Position numbers and translations under genes: made by a program. The notes below the pieces were generated by a model. That model saw only the letters and a program-made list of their open reading frames with translations, was not told the DNA's origin and ran no database searches. Below, piece after piece: positions 1 through 7,206 of a stretch of DNA of 22,689 bases. The stretch spans positions 1-22,689 of the forward strand of contig CBFHWB010000057.1 in assembly GCA_965659285.1 (NCBI GenBank), written 5' to 3'. The DNA comes from UBA8108 sp965659285. Its GTDB lineage: Bacteria; Planctomycetota; UBA8108. Numbering within the stretch: position 1 is the stretch's first letter; the number at the start of each line of letters is the position of its first letter.

Positions 1-275
1 TCAATGCGACTCCGCTGGGCCTCAAAGCCGATGACCCTTCACCTGTTTCCGCAGAGGCCTTCGATTCGGAGACGATTGCTTTCGACATGGTGTACGACCC
101 TCCCGAAACCCGTTTCATCCAGGATGCCCGTTCAAAGGGAGCGGAAGTCATTCGTGGAGATGAAATGCTGGTGGCCCAGGGATTGGTTCAGTTCGAGCTG
201 TTCACAGGCCAGAAAGCATCCCGGGAGGCATTCGACTCCAGCCTCAAGGTCGCGCGGTCAGCGAGAGGCCCATAG
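1..275 (+). CDS. aroE: Shikimate dehydrogenase, C-terminal part (5' end outside window)
   Basis: The reading frame is open from base 3 and ends at TAG 273-275, giving about 90 residues. AroE reduces 3-dehydroshikimate to shikimate with NADPH in the cytoplasmic shikimate pathway to aromatic amino acids. The fragment starts with NATPLGLKADDPSP, the conserved AroE segment that follows the NADP-binding fold. It continues with AFDMVYDPPETRFIQDARSKG, close to the family pattern 'vfDivYnPleTpll..A...G'. It then has GDEMLVAQGLVQFELFTGQKA, the C-terminal signature in which the Gln of QFELFTG lies at the substrate pocket. The end matches the usual end of the family. The catalytic Lys/Asp and most of the Rossmann fold lie outside the window. 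It converges on the gene ending at 467. The identification rests on motif recognition. Confidence 0.87.
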   Translation, partial: NATPLGLKADDPSPVSAEAFDSETIAFDMVYDPPETRFIQDARSKGAEVIRGDEMLVAQGLVQFELFTGQKASREAFDSSLKVARSARGP

Positions 276-466
276 AGAGCCTCAAGGAGCCCCTGGGAGC
301 CATTGCAGCCGTTTCAGCCGCCCCACAGTTAACTCATCATAACAACCATTATCGGCCCCGGCGGGGGAGGCTGAACTGCGGGTGAAGCGTGGGATAGAGT
401 TCATTGCAGGCTGTCCCCAGCGCCTCCAGGAGCGGCCAGATAAGCAAGCCCGGGGTTCTGTTCGGA

Positions 467-1024
467 TTAGTTCCCGGAGAGCTTCTCGGCGGTTCTGAGG
501 AGGTCAATTTTCCAGGCGGCCTCTTCGGCACCGGGTTCCCGCTCATCGTTCAAATAGATGACAACCAGGTAGGCGGCAAGTCTCCCATCAGAGTCCTTGC
601 CATAGTAGTTGACCTGCACCCTGGAGATGTTTTCCGGTTGTCCGGGGATCCGCGGTAATACGGTCCGGTCCGTGATGGCGCCGGTGATGATTTCGATGAC
701 GGGAATCCCTGTTCGGGGATCTTTGACGAGCGGAAGACCGTATTTGAACTCAAAAGAGCTGATCTTTTCCCGGCTGCCCGTGGACAGTCTTGAGTAGGCC
801 GAATCCCAACTCGAGGTTTCGACAGCGAATATAAAACCGACCAGGGCGGAGTCCGGGGAGTCATCAGGAAAGTATTTCTGCAGGAGCTCCGGGTCCCTTT
901 TGGGGACGCCGTTGCAGCCGCAGAGCATTGCAGCGGCAAGTAATACGAGGAGGGTTGCTCGCAGCCCCATCGAGGCGCGAGAAGCCGCGATACCTCTCCC
1001 TCGGGTCGGTTGATTATCGGCCAT
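467..1024 (-). CDS. Hypothetical lipoprotein
   Basis: A 185-residue protein with ATG start; an in-frame ATG at 970 is a reasonable alternative because it gives a compact signal peptide. The N-terminus has a charged stretch, a hydrophobic segment (LRATLLVLLAAAMLCGC, about residues 20-36) and a lipobox-like LCGC, so it is probably exported and lipidated at Cys. The mature part is mixed alpha/beta with no motif I recognise. Stretches such as SALVGFIFAVETSSWDSAYSRLS and a C-terminal AAWKIDLLRTAEKL resemble small periplasmic proteins of the NTF2-like or DUF4878 kind ('a..f..A...gdw..ay..ls...r'), but I cannot assign a family. It is the last gene of a minus-strand block, 21 bases after the preceding gene, so co-transcription is likely. 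Function unknown. Confidence 0.72.
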   Translation of the reverse strand: MADNQPTRGRGIAASRASMGLRATLLVLLAAAMLCGCNGVPKRDPELLQKYFPDDSPDSALVGFIFAVETSSWDSAYSRLSTGSREKISSFEFKYGLPLVKDPRTGIPVIEIITGAITDRTVLPRIPGQPENISRVQVNYYGKDSDGRLAAYLVVIYLNDEREPGAEEAAWKIDLLRTAEKLSGN

Positions 1025-1045
1025 GGGGGGGTCCCTGTGAGTTGC

Positions 1046-1552
1046 TTACTTTGCGGGAAGGAGATCCTGCATGGTTGATAGCGGCTTTTCGGAGGTTACG
1101 TCTCCTCCGAGCCGCGGAGACCAGAGCTGGACATCGCCAGTTCGCTTATTGCAGACCCAGATGACCTCGGTGAGGTTTCTGTCGCTCAGCATGTAAATCG
1201 TATCGGCTGGAGGGAATATTTTCTGGTCCAGGGTGACAACCTTGGTCCTTTCGATGGTTCGCTCTTCATCTTCGCGGAAATGGTAACCGGCAAAGCGACC
1301 CTCGGATTTATTGATGGCCCAGATCTGTTTGCGATTTGCCAGAAACGCAAATTCTCCATCTCCAAGGGCTCCAGCCGACTGGGCCGCAACAGTTGGAAGG
1401 AAGTGGCTGAGCGAAGAATCGCCCCCATGGGGGGCGCCCGGGCTGAGAAACAGTAAGCCGCCGCCGGCCAGCCCAAAACCGAACGCAAAAACAACACCCA
1501 GGAGCATGAGAGCCTGCCTGGCAGTGCCGCGAGAGTTTCCACTCTTGTTCAT
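1046..1552 (-). CDS. Single-span membrane-anchored protein of unknown function
   Basis: The chosen ATG at 1552 has an AAAGG ribosome-binding sequence seven bases upstream and gives 168 residues. An in-frame ATG at 1606 has a GGGAGG-like sequence before it but would overlap the end of the upstream gene. After a short basic N-terminus (MNKSGNSRGTARQ) comes one hydrophobic segment of about 22 residues (ALMLLGVVFAFGFGLAGGGL), either an uncleaved anchor or a signal peptide. The rest would be outside the cytoplasm. The C-terminal part reads like a short beta-repeat: FAFLANRKQIWAINKSEGR, then TIYMLSDRNLTEVIWVCNKRTGDVQLW. Two strands of the form 'W(A/V)xNKxxGxxxxx' suggest two degenerate beta-propeller or PQQ-like blades. 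No enzyme motif is visible. It lies 31 bases after the DUF151 gene and 21 before the next lipoprotein gene, inside one probable operon. Confidence 0.7.
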   Translation of the reverse strand: MNKSGNSRGTARQALMLLGVVFAFGFGLAGGGLLFLSPGAPHGGDSSLSHFLPTVAAQSAGALGDGEFAFLANRKQIWAINKSEGRFAGYHFREDEERTIERTKVVTLDQKIFPPADTIYMLSDRNLTEVIWVCNKRTGDVQLWSPRLGGDVTSEKPLSTMQDLLPAK

Positions 1553-1583
1553 TGATACGCCTTTGTTAGATTGGTAAACAGCT

Positions 1584-2252
1584 TCAGTCATCGGATTCTT
1601 CGTCATCGTGGCCTCCCTCGGCCGGGTCATCTTCAAGGGTAAGGTCCAGCCCCCCCCACTCAAGGCCTTCTTTGGGCTCTTCGCCTTCGGGGAAAAGATC
1701 TATTGGCAGTTCATCGGGGACGACCAGGGAGGTCTTGTCTATCCCTGTGGGGAGATCTCCTTCTGAACTGGGCGGCCCCATCATCCCTGCAAGGCTGCTC
1801 TCCACATCCTCCGCCATCTGGGAGACGTCCTGAACCTGTGAGAAAACCTCATCGCTGACGAGGATGTCCACTTTACTTTTCAGCGCGAGAACAAGACAGT
1901 CGCTGGGCCTGGCATCGATGCGCACCTCGTTTCGTTTGCCATTCCAGTCAGCGTCATCCGCCCCCTCCCCCACCTCCTGCTGCAGGACAAGGGTGGAGCA
2001 GAAGGTGTTATCGATAATTGCTGAGATAACGACATTTTTCACTTTGATGTCGAATCCCAGGAAGACGTTCTGGACCAGTTCATGGGTAAGAGGCCGGGCG
2101 GTGACCTCGCTGTTGATCTCCCGGATAAGGGCCGCGGCTTCGTAAAAGCCAATGAAGATGACAAAAGTTTTTTCTTCATTGCCAAGAAGGACCGCCGCCC
2201 CATTGGGCGTTGGGCCGATGACCCTCTGAATCTTCACCGTATGGAAACTCAC
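1584..2252 (-). CDS. Bifunctional nuclease (BFN/DUF151) family protein
   Basis: A 222-residue protein with a GTG start, preceded by a weak CAGG seven bases upstream. Residues about 1-150 match the DUF151/BFN domain: VIGPTPNGAAVLLGNEEKTFVIFIGFYEAAAL, then an amphipathic helix with RPLTHELVQNVFLGFDIKVKNVVISAIIDNTFCSTLVL, then the signature IDARPSDCLVLALKS. Family members have been reported with DNase/RNase activity and are widespread as small cytoplasmic proteins. The true substrate is generally unclear. Past residue 165 comes an acidic tail rich in Glu and Asp (ending HDDEESDD), a low-complexity extension unlike the core. A run of eight Gs on the coding strand (1650-1657) lies in this tail and could be slippage-prone. 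It sits within a block of envelope genes. The family call is strong; the physiological role is not known. Confidence 0.87.
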   Translation of the reverse strand: MSFHTVKIQRVIGPTPNGAAVLLGNEEKTFVIFIGFYEAAALIREINSEVTARPLTHELVQNVFLGFDIKVKNVVISAIIDNTFCSTLVLQQEVGEGADDADWNGKRNEVRIDARPSDCLVLALKSKVDILVSDEVFSQVQDVSQMAEDVESSLAGMMGPPSSEGDLPTGIDKTSLVVPDELPIDLFPEGEEPKEGLEWGGLDLTLEDDPAEGGHDDEESDD

Positions 2253-2390
2253 GATTTACCTGCCTGGATTTAGACCGTCAGGACGATCCGCACAAATTGA
2301 TATACCCGGAAAGACTTGGGGCGATTATAGAAGGGTGGCTGGCAGGGTCAAAAGATAACCGTACAGGCCGAGGCCCGCCCTCCTGCGGAC

Positions 2391-2759
2391 CTACCGGGCA
2401 AGCCTGCAGAGTGTATCCATGAAAGTGCCCCACTCGGGATCCAGGAAGATCTGGATATCGCCGGACAATTCGTCTGCGGAGGATCTTTTTTCGCGGAGAA
2501 GACGGAAGGTTTCCGCGAGGCTGCCCCATTCCGGGTCCAGCAGGATGTCAAGATCCCCTGAAAGTGTCGTGCCCGCGTCGGATTGTTCGCTGAGGTGATC
2601 AAAGGTCTCCCCCATTCCCGACCAGAGAGACTTCCGGTTGGAATCGCAGGATGAGCAACCATTAGAAAGGGCCAGGCTGCCGAAAAGAGCGCAAATGACG
2701 AAGAGGGAAAGAAGATTGTTTCGGGAGACGCACATGATGGACTTCATCTTGTTTCGCAT
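2391..2759 (-). CDS. Small lipoprotein made of a tandem 32-residue repeat
   Basis: The frame is open from 2882, but export-signal logic puts the start at ATG 2759 (122 residues) or ATG 2747, giving a basic N-terminus, a hydrophobic core (NNLLSLFVICALFGSLAL) and a SNGC lipobox-like site. Neither start has a strong ribosome-binding site. The mature part is almost entirely a repeat: two complete units of exactly 32 residues, then 14 residues of a third. Each unit begins with (E/L)W(S/G)..(G/A)ETF..L and ends with LSGD(L/I).I(L/F)LDP. The DNA of the two units is clearly more diverged than the protein, which argues for selection on the amino acids and so for a real gene. I recognise no known family. 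It sits between the UPF0104 gene (193 bases upstream) and the DUF151 gene (138 bases downstream). Confidence 0.65.
   Translation of the reverse strand: MRNKMKSIMCVSRNNLLSLFVICALFGSLALSNGCSSCDSNRKSLWSGMGETFDHLSEQSDAGTTLSGDLDILLDPEWGSLAETFRLLREKRSSADELSGDIQIFLDPEWGTFMDTLCRLAR
2394..2627 (-). repeat. Coding tandem repeat, 96 bp unit (32 residues), 2.4 copies
   Basis: Unit 1 is encoded by 2627-2532, unit 2 by 2531-2436 and a partial third by 2435-2394. The shared core at the unit boundary is LSGD-x(4)-LDPEWG, preceded by ETF-x(2)-L. Unit 1 starts LWSGMGETF and unit 2 starts EWGSLAETF, in exact 32-residue register. The nucleotide match is partial, so the duplication is old or under protein-level constraint. 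Confidence 0.8.
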
Positions 2760-2952
2760 TGTTTTTTTTCTTGAGGGGATGAGAGAGAGCAGAAGGAAGG
2801 TGAGGTTGTAGGCGCCTTCGAGGAAGATCGAGGCTATCAATCGGACAAATACGGGTAGAAACATCGATTCAACCTGGGGCAACTCTGAAATGGATCACCA
2901 AGACTCAAGGATACGCCCTGATTGCCGGACCTTCAACCCGGGAGCGGAAAGG

Positions 2953-3975
2953 TCAGCTTTCTGTTTGTCCGGCCGGAGACGGCCCTTCAGCCTCTTCCTT
3001 GCAGTCTCCCCCCTGCGGCTCTTCTGCAGACGGGCCGGTTTCGGGTGAAACCCTGCGATTTTTGAGATAAATCACAAGCCCGGGAATAGCCCAGAAGCAA
3101 TAGGTCAATCTTTGCAACAGCGAAACAAGTGCGCCTTTCACCGGGAAACCGACGAGTTTGAAGAGCCAGTCGTAAGCCACCTCAGCAGTGCCGATGGCGC
3201 CGGGCGTTACAGGGATCGCCATGACGACCTGGGCAAGCGGGACCACCAGGAACAGGGCGGGGAGAGATGCCCATTCCTGCGGGAGAAGAGATCGGAGAAG
3301 GAGAAGGTTGGTGATGACCACCAGGGCATGTAGCAGGGTCGAGATCAACAGAGCCTTGACGGCTGCCCCGGGATGGGAACGATACAGGTAGAGGATCTGG
3401 GTGAACTTTTTAATGATCCCCGCCTTCTTGTCGGCAGAGCCCTTCCCTGCCCAGAGGTAGAAGATTCCGGTGACGGCAAGGGCGCCTCCGACGGCAATCC
3501 AGACGAAGACCGCGAGATTCCAGAGGTTGGGGTCCTTTTGCAGGAGAGGAAAATTAAAAAAGGTTGCGGCGCAGGCAATCGACATGAGCACGAAGAGGCC
3601 TATCGCTCGATCGATGAAAACGGTCAGGGCGGCGGCGGCGCGCCGCTCGCTCGATTCCCTGGCGACATAATAGGCCTTGATGACATCTCCCCCGGTCGAG
3701 CCAAACAGAACCTGGTTGAAAAAAATTCCCATCAGGACAAGTGAATAGACCTCACGGAAGCTGTAAAGGATCCCCTGGACCCTCAGCAGCAGTTGCCAGC
3801 GGAGAGCCGCCAGCAGCAGGACGATGGCGTAAGGAACCTGCGCGAGCAACAGCCATGGCCAGCCTTTCTCCAGGCCCGAAAGCTCGGCCAGGGGAAGCCC
3901 CCCCCTGCCGATGAGCCAGTAAATAAGGATGGCCGCCACGAAAAGCTTGGCGCAGGGCAGCAACCAGCGTTTCAA
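2953..3975 (-). CDS. UPF0104 / LPG-synthase-like (YbhN/AglD2) integral membrane protein
   Basis: The proposed start is TTG 3975, directly after the upstream stop (3978-3980) and seven bases after an AAGGAG ribosome-binding site. The ATG at 4044 would overlap the upstream gene by 67 bases and has no ribosome-binding site. This gives 340 residues. Several hydrophobic helices are visible (LFVAAILIYWLIG, PWLLLAQVPYAIVLLLAALRW, LVLMGIFFNQVLFG, GLFVLMSIACAA, LAVFVWIAVGGALAVTGIFYLW, ALLISTLLHALVV, ALFLVVPLAQVVMAIP). Family hallmarks are FFNQVLFGSTGGDVIKAYY, which fits the 'f.n..lP...GGD..R...l' motif, and a C-terminal VMAIPVTPGAIGTAEVAY, fitting 'iPi.pgglGv.E'. Homologues include the transmembrane half of lysylphosphatidylglycerol synthases, but this protein lacks the aminoacyl-transfer domain. 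A role in lipid or glycan handling is plausible; the substrate is unknown. The C-terminal 35 residues are a charged cytoplasmic-type tail. Confidence 0.88.
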   Translation of the reverse strand: MKRWLLPCAKLFVAAILIYWLIGRGGLPLAELSGLEKGWPWLLLAQVPYAIVLLLAALRWQLLLRVQGILYSFREVYSLVLMGIFFNQVLFGSTGGDVIKAYYVARESSERRAAAALTVFIDRAIGLFVLMSIACAATFFNFPLLQKDPNLWNLAVFVWIAVGGALAVTGIFYLWAGKGSADKKAGIIKKFTQILYLYRSHPGAAVKALLISTLLHALVVITNLLLLRSLLPQEWASLPALFLVVPLAQVVMAIPVTPGAIGTAEVAYDWLFKLVGFPVKGALVSLLQRLTYCFWAIPGLVIYLKNRRVSPETGPSAEEPQGGDCKEEAEGPSPAGQTES

Positions 3976-3977
3976 GG

Positions 3978-4655
3978 CTACTCCTTTTCTCCGGCTGCGC
4001 CCGGCCTGGTTTCCGGGGGTCTCGTCCTGGAGTAATCGAGCCATCCATCGACATCATCAAATGGGATGTTTTTGCCGGTAATTTGACAGAGGGCGGCGTG
4101 GGCTTTCATTCGATTGTTGGCGTGGCGAGGGGTCAGGTCAAAATAAACCAGGAGAAGAGCCTTGAGTGATTCCTCATCGCCGATGGCGCTGAGAGCCTTG
4201 ACGGCGTCAAGGAGGATGATGCTTTCCGTTTCATTCTTGAGCATGAAGATGAGGCCTGGTACGGCGTCCGGGTCCGGGTGGGCGGTTATCGCCTTGGCAG
4301 CCTCCCATCGAACGCCCCAATATTCCGATTTCAAGGCCTTGGTGAATGTGTCCTTGCTCGCAATGGACTCCAGGTCGGCCAGGACGGCGATGGCCCTCAT
4401 CCGGTTTGCCACGACCGGGTCCGTCCCGGCGACATCGCGCAGCAACTCAATAGCCGCAAGGTCACCCTTGCTGAACTCTTCTCCAGCCGCCTCACGAGAT
4501 GAAAGGTGCTGGCCCAGGTCTAAAATCGAGTAGGTCTCACCCTTGCGAACTTCGAGCAGGAGGTCTTGCGATGAGGTGCCGCAGCCTGCGAGGAGCAGAG
4601 AAATAAGCAGTCCGGGCAAAGGCAGGTTTCTTGATGGCATTTTAAGTTTATCCAT
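3978..4655 (-). CDS. HEAT-like repeat lipoprotein
   Basis: A 225-residue protein starting at ATG 4655. The signal peptide has a basic start, the hydrophobic stretch LPLPGLLISLLLAGC and a canonical LAGC lipobox at about residue 25, so it is probably a lipoprotein facing the periplasm. Residues about 70-200 form helical pairs of HEAT/PBS-lyase type: MRAIAVLADLESIASKDTFTKAL, then WGVRWEAAKAITAHPDPDAVPGLIFML, then ILLDAVKALSAIGDEESLKALL, each with the 'R..A...L...' spacing. Such repeats are usually protein-binding scaffolds, and no catalytic motif is visible. It is the first gene of the minus-strand block and is divergent from the gene at 4728. The ATG itself lacks a good ribosome-binding site. 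A strong AGGAGGT lies at 4679-4685, ten bases before an ATG (4668) that opens a six-codon frame ending inside this gene's start. Confidence 0.83.
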   Translation of the reverse strand: MDKLKMPSRNLPLPGLLISLLLAGCGTSSQDLLLEVRKGETYSILDLGQHLSSREAAGEEFSKGDLAAIELLRDVAGTDPVVANRMRAIAVLADLESIASKDTFTKALKSEYWGVRWEAAKAITAHPDPDAVPGLIFMLKNETESIILLDAVKALSAIGDEESLKALLLVYFDLTPRHANNRMKAHAALCQITGKNIPFDDVDGWLDYSRTRPPETRPGAAGEKE

Positions 4656-4727
4656 ATCCGGGAGCCATACGATATCCCACCTCCTGCGCCATGTCCATGA
4701 GCCGCGAAAAGGTATGTCGAGGCATCG

Positions 4728-5963
4728 ATGACATTAAAGTCGGGAGCTCCAAATGGCGATAATATAGAGATGGCTTTTGTTACTAGAATTTATCTACGGA
4801 TCAAGTCCGGGGGCTATTCATTTTCCGTCCTCCTGGCTCTATTTCTATCCCTGGCCGGCTCCCGAGTTTCAGCGGAGCCGGTGGAGGCTGAAGAGGTTCG
4901 GGCCATCTGGGTAACTCGATGGGATTATCGCAGTGCTGGCGATATCCGGACTATTGTTCAAAACTGTAAATCCCTCGGGCTCAATCGGATCTATTTTCAG
5001 GTCCGGGGGAGGTCCGATGCTTTCTACAGGTCCAGCTATGAGCCCTGGGCCGAGGAACTCGGCGGGCTGGACCCGGGATTCGATCCCCTTGCCATAGCGG
5101 TTTCGGAGGCCGGGAAAAATGCTATGCAGCTACATGCCTGGGCAAATGTACTGGCCGGCTGGAAGGGCAAGGTTCCCCCGAAGAACAAAAGCCATCTGTA
5201 CCATACGCATCCCGATTGGTTCTTGACCGATCGGGACGGGAAGACCTGGAGGAGTTCTTCGCATTACTCAATGCTGAATCCCTGCAACCCCGAAGTTCGC
5301 AAGCACCTGGCTTCGGTTCTAGGAGATCTCGTGGCTCGCTACAAGGTTGACGGCCTCCATCTTGACTACATACGGTTTGTTTTCCCGGATCCGGACAAGA
5401 AGGGCCAGGTGCCCTATGACAATAAGACGCTCCGGGCTTTCCGGAATGAAACGAAAGGGTTTCCGAGTCGCTACCCGGCGCGCTGGGATGAATTCAGGCG
5501 CAAGGCGGTTGACGCAGTGGTTCGTGATATCAGCAGGGCGGCGCGCACGGCGCGCCCGCGGTGCGTAGTTTCTGCTGCGGTCATTCGCGATCTCAGCAGG
5601 GGCCGCAAGGTGTTTCTTCAGGACTCCCCCACATGGCTCCGCTCAGGCTGGATAGATGATGTTCTTCCGATGAATTACGAGGCCAGCCATGCCCGGTTCG
5701 AGGAATTGGCCCGCAAGGACATGGCCCAGGCCGGGCGAGACCATCTCATCCTCGGCCTCGGAGCTCACATCATGGACGGCGGCGCAGATCTCAGAAGGCA
5801 GATAAGCATAACGCGGAAGCTGGAATCTCCCGGCTACGCCCTCTTTGCCTACTCCAGCTTTTTTCCCACCAGCTCACATGCCTCAACGAAAGGCCGAGAG
5901 GCCGAGCGCACTCGAGAGGCCCTGCGAAGCGAATTGATCCAGCTCAATCGGCGTCGGCGTTAG
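4728..5963 (+). CDS. Secreted GHL10/DUF187-type glycoside hydrolase-like protein
   Basis: A 411-residue protein; ATG 4728 has GAGG five bases upstream. ATG 4770 is an alternative that gives a more compact signal peptide. The hydrophobic segment YSFSVLLALFLSLAGSRVSA ends in a likely signal-peptidase I site before EPVEAEE, so it is exported. The mature part begins with EVRAIWVTRWDYRSAGDI, the first strand of the GHL10 TIM-barrel family. It continues with LGLNRIYFQVRGRSDAFYRSS, FDPLAIAVSEAGKNAMQLHAWANVL, HPDWFLTDRDGKTW, LNPCNPEVRKHLASVLGDLVARYKVDGLHLDYIRF (around residue 210) and DDVLPMNYEA. These are the standard landmarks of DUF187 proteins, which include enzymes such as E. coli DigH that cleave denuded glycan strands of peptidoglycan. 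The length is typical. The true substrate here is unknown. Its end overlaps the convergent aminotransferase gene by 20 bases. Confidence 0.9.
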   Translation: MTLKSGAPNGDNIEMAFVTRIYLRIKSGGYSFSVLLALFLSLAGSRVSAEPVEAEEVRAIWVTRWDYRSAGDIRTIVQNCKSLGLNRIYFQVRGRSDAFYRSSYEPWAEELGGLDPGFDPLAIAVSEAGKNAMQLHAWANVLAGWKGKVPPKNKSHLYHTHPDWFLTDRDGKTWRSSSHYSMLNPCNPEVRKHLASVLGDLVARYKVDGLHLDYIRFVFPDPDKKGQVPYDNKTLRAFRNETKGFPSRYPARWDEFRRKAVDAVVRDISRAARTARPRCVVSAAVIRDLSRGRKVFLQDSPTWLRSGWIDDVLPMNYEASHARFEELARKDMAQAGRDHLILGLGAHIMDGGADLRRQISITRKLESPGYALFAYSSFFPTSSHASTKGREAERTREALRSELIQLNRRRR

Positions 5964-6939
5964 AAGCCCTGGGGGAGTCCGCGGGCTCTCCAGGGTTGGA
6001 ATGGGCGAGGTGCTCATTTTCCATCCTGGCCTGGTAGAGTTTCTGGAGCGTGTGGGTCAACGGACCCCGCCGCCCTTCATCTGCCTCTTTGGCGACACCA
6101 ACGCCGCGTCCATTTACCATGCAGACAGGAACCACTCCTTTGACCGAACTGGTAATAAAGACCTCGTCAGCGTTGAAGAGAGCCTCCGGGGGGATGTCGG
6201 TTTCAGAGATGGGGATGCCGGCAGTTTCGGCTTCTTCAAACAGGACGGCGCGGGTGATACCATCCAGGATTCCCCAGGAGCGCGGAGTCCAGATGAAGCC
6301 ATCCTTGACGAGAAAGATGTTCGCGGTGGTGCACTCTGCGATATAACCATCCGAGGTGCACAGGACGGCCTCGTGGGCGCGAGCATCGCGCGCCTCCTTG
6401 AAGGCAAGGATGTTGTTGAGAAAGTTTCCGCTTTTGATACTTGGATCCAGGGCTCGTGGACTGTTTCTTCTGACCTTGGATACGACCACGTGGATACCCC
6501 CCCCGCCGCGATCCGGCATCGCTTCCTCGGGTATCGAGTCCGGAGTGAGTTCCATGGCATAGATCATGTAGCGGGGTTGGGTGCAGGATCCTATGTCCAG
6601 CCCGATGGGACCAACCCCTCGCGACACGACAATCCGCATAATCAGGTCGCTCTCTACGGGCATTGCATCTATGGTTTTCTGGATCTGACTTTCAAGGTCC
6701 GCTCGGGAACAGGGCATCTCCAGGTAGATTCGCCCCAGGGAACGCTGCAGTCGATCAAGGTGGCGAGCAAGCAGGAAGGGAACCTTCTTGTAGGTCCGGA
6801 TGGTTTCATAAACGGAATCGCCGTAAAGAAACCCGTGATCCATGGCGTTGACCGAGGCTGACTCGGCGGGCTGAATCGCGCCCTGGATGTTGACAAATAT
6901 TTGTCGATCAAACACTGATCCGAAAGTCTTCCCGGCCAT
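5944..6939 (-). CDS. PLP-dependent class IV aminotransferase (branched-chain / D-amino-acid type)
   Basis: A 331-residue protein. ATG 6939 is chosen because AGAGGAGA lies four bases upstream; an ATG at 6963 has no such site. It is a fold-type IV PLP enzyme transferring amino groups between amino acids and 2-oxo acids in the cytoplasm. Landmarks are MDHGFLYGDSVYETIRTY (33-50), RHLDRLQRS (59-67), the Schiff-base lysine in DPSIKSGNFLNN (K169), the cofactor glutamate in DGYIAECTTANIFLV (E202) and ILDGITRAVLFEEA, followed by ADEVFITSSVKGVVPV. This set is shared by IlvE, D-amino-acid aminotransferase and ADC lyase. The overall pattern and the YMIYAMEL central strand favour the IlvE-like group, but specificity cannot be read safely, so no symbol is given. 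The last 25 residues are a polar extension that overlaps the convergent gene by 20 bases. Confidence 0.9.
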   Translation of the reverse strand: MAGKTFGSVFDRQIFVNIQGAIQPAESASVNAMDHGFLYGDSVYETIRTYKKVPFLLARHLDRLQRSLGRIYLEMPCSRADLESQIQKTIDAMPVESDLIMRIVVSRGVGPIGLDIGSCTQPRYMIYAMELTPDSIPEEAMPDRGGGGIHVVVSKVRRNSPRALDPSIKSGNFLNNILAFKEARDARAHEAVLCTSDGYIAECTTANIFLVKDGFIWTPRSWGILDGITRAVLFEEAETAGIPISETDIPPEALFNADEVFITSSVKGVVPVCMVNGRGVGVAKEADEGRRGPLTHTLQKLYQARMENEHLAHSNPGEPADSPRASNADAD

Positions 6940-7168
6940 GCATTCTCCTCTGCAGCAAATCAAACAATCCGCATGACATTTCTCACGGGCCCGCGGACGG
7001 CAGACCGGGTCTCTTCACAACCCGCTCTCATTTCAATTCTTCACTTCGGTTGCGTTCTGCCGCTGGCCAGTAAAGCCGCTATCCGCGTTTGGCGCGACGC
7101 CCTCAGCGAACACAGAATGAATACTATTTAGACTGAATCTTAATACAAACGACATCTTTTCCCTTTTT

Positions 7169-7186
7169 CCGGAAAACCTTTTCCGG
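7169..7186. repeat. 18-base perfect inverted repeat
   Basis: CCGGAAAA-CC-TTTTCCGG lies in the spacer downstream of the lipoprotein gene ending at 7207. The two-base centre cannot form an RNA loop, so a hairpin would open to a six-base stem with an AACCTT loop. No T-tract follows on the minus strand, so it is not a standard terminator; a protein-binding site is equally possible. The rest of the 6940-7206 spacer shows only an AT-rich patch around 7125-7165 and no gene. Confidence 0.4.
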
Positions 7187-7206
7187 GAGAAACAAAATCC
7201 CGCAAA

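Noticed and set aside
356..366. CCCCG-G-CGGGG palindrome between aroE and the convergent lipoprotein gene
   Set aside because: Stem effectively four base pairs with no T-tract on either strand; expected in GC-rich DNA, so not called a terminator.
6001..6861. 286-codon plus-strand frame
   Set aside because: Lies antisense within the class IV aminotransferase gene, whose catalytic motifs are unmistakable; the antisense protein has no recognisable features.
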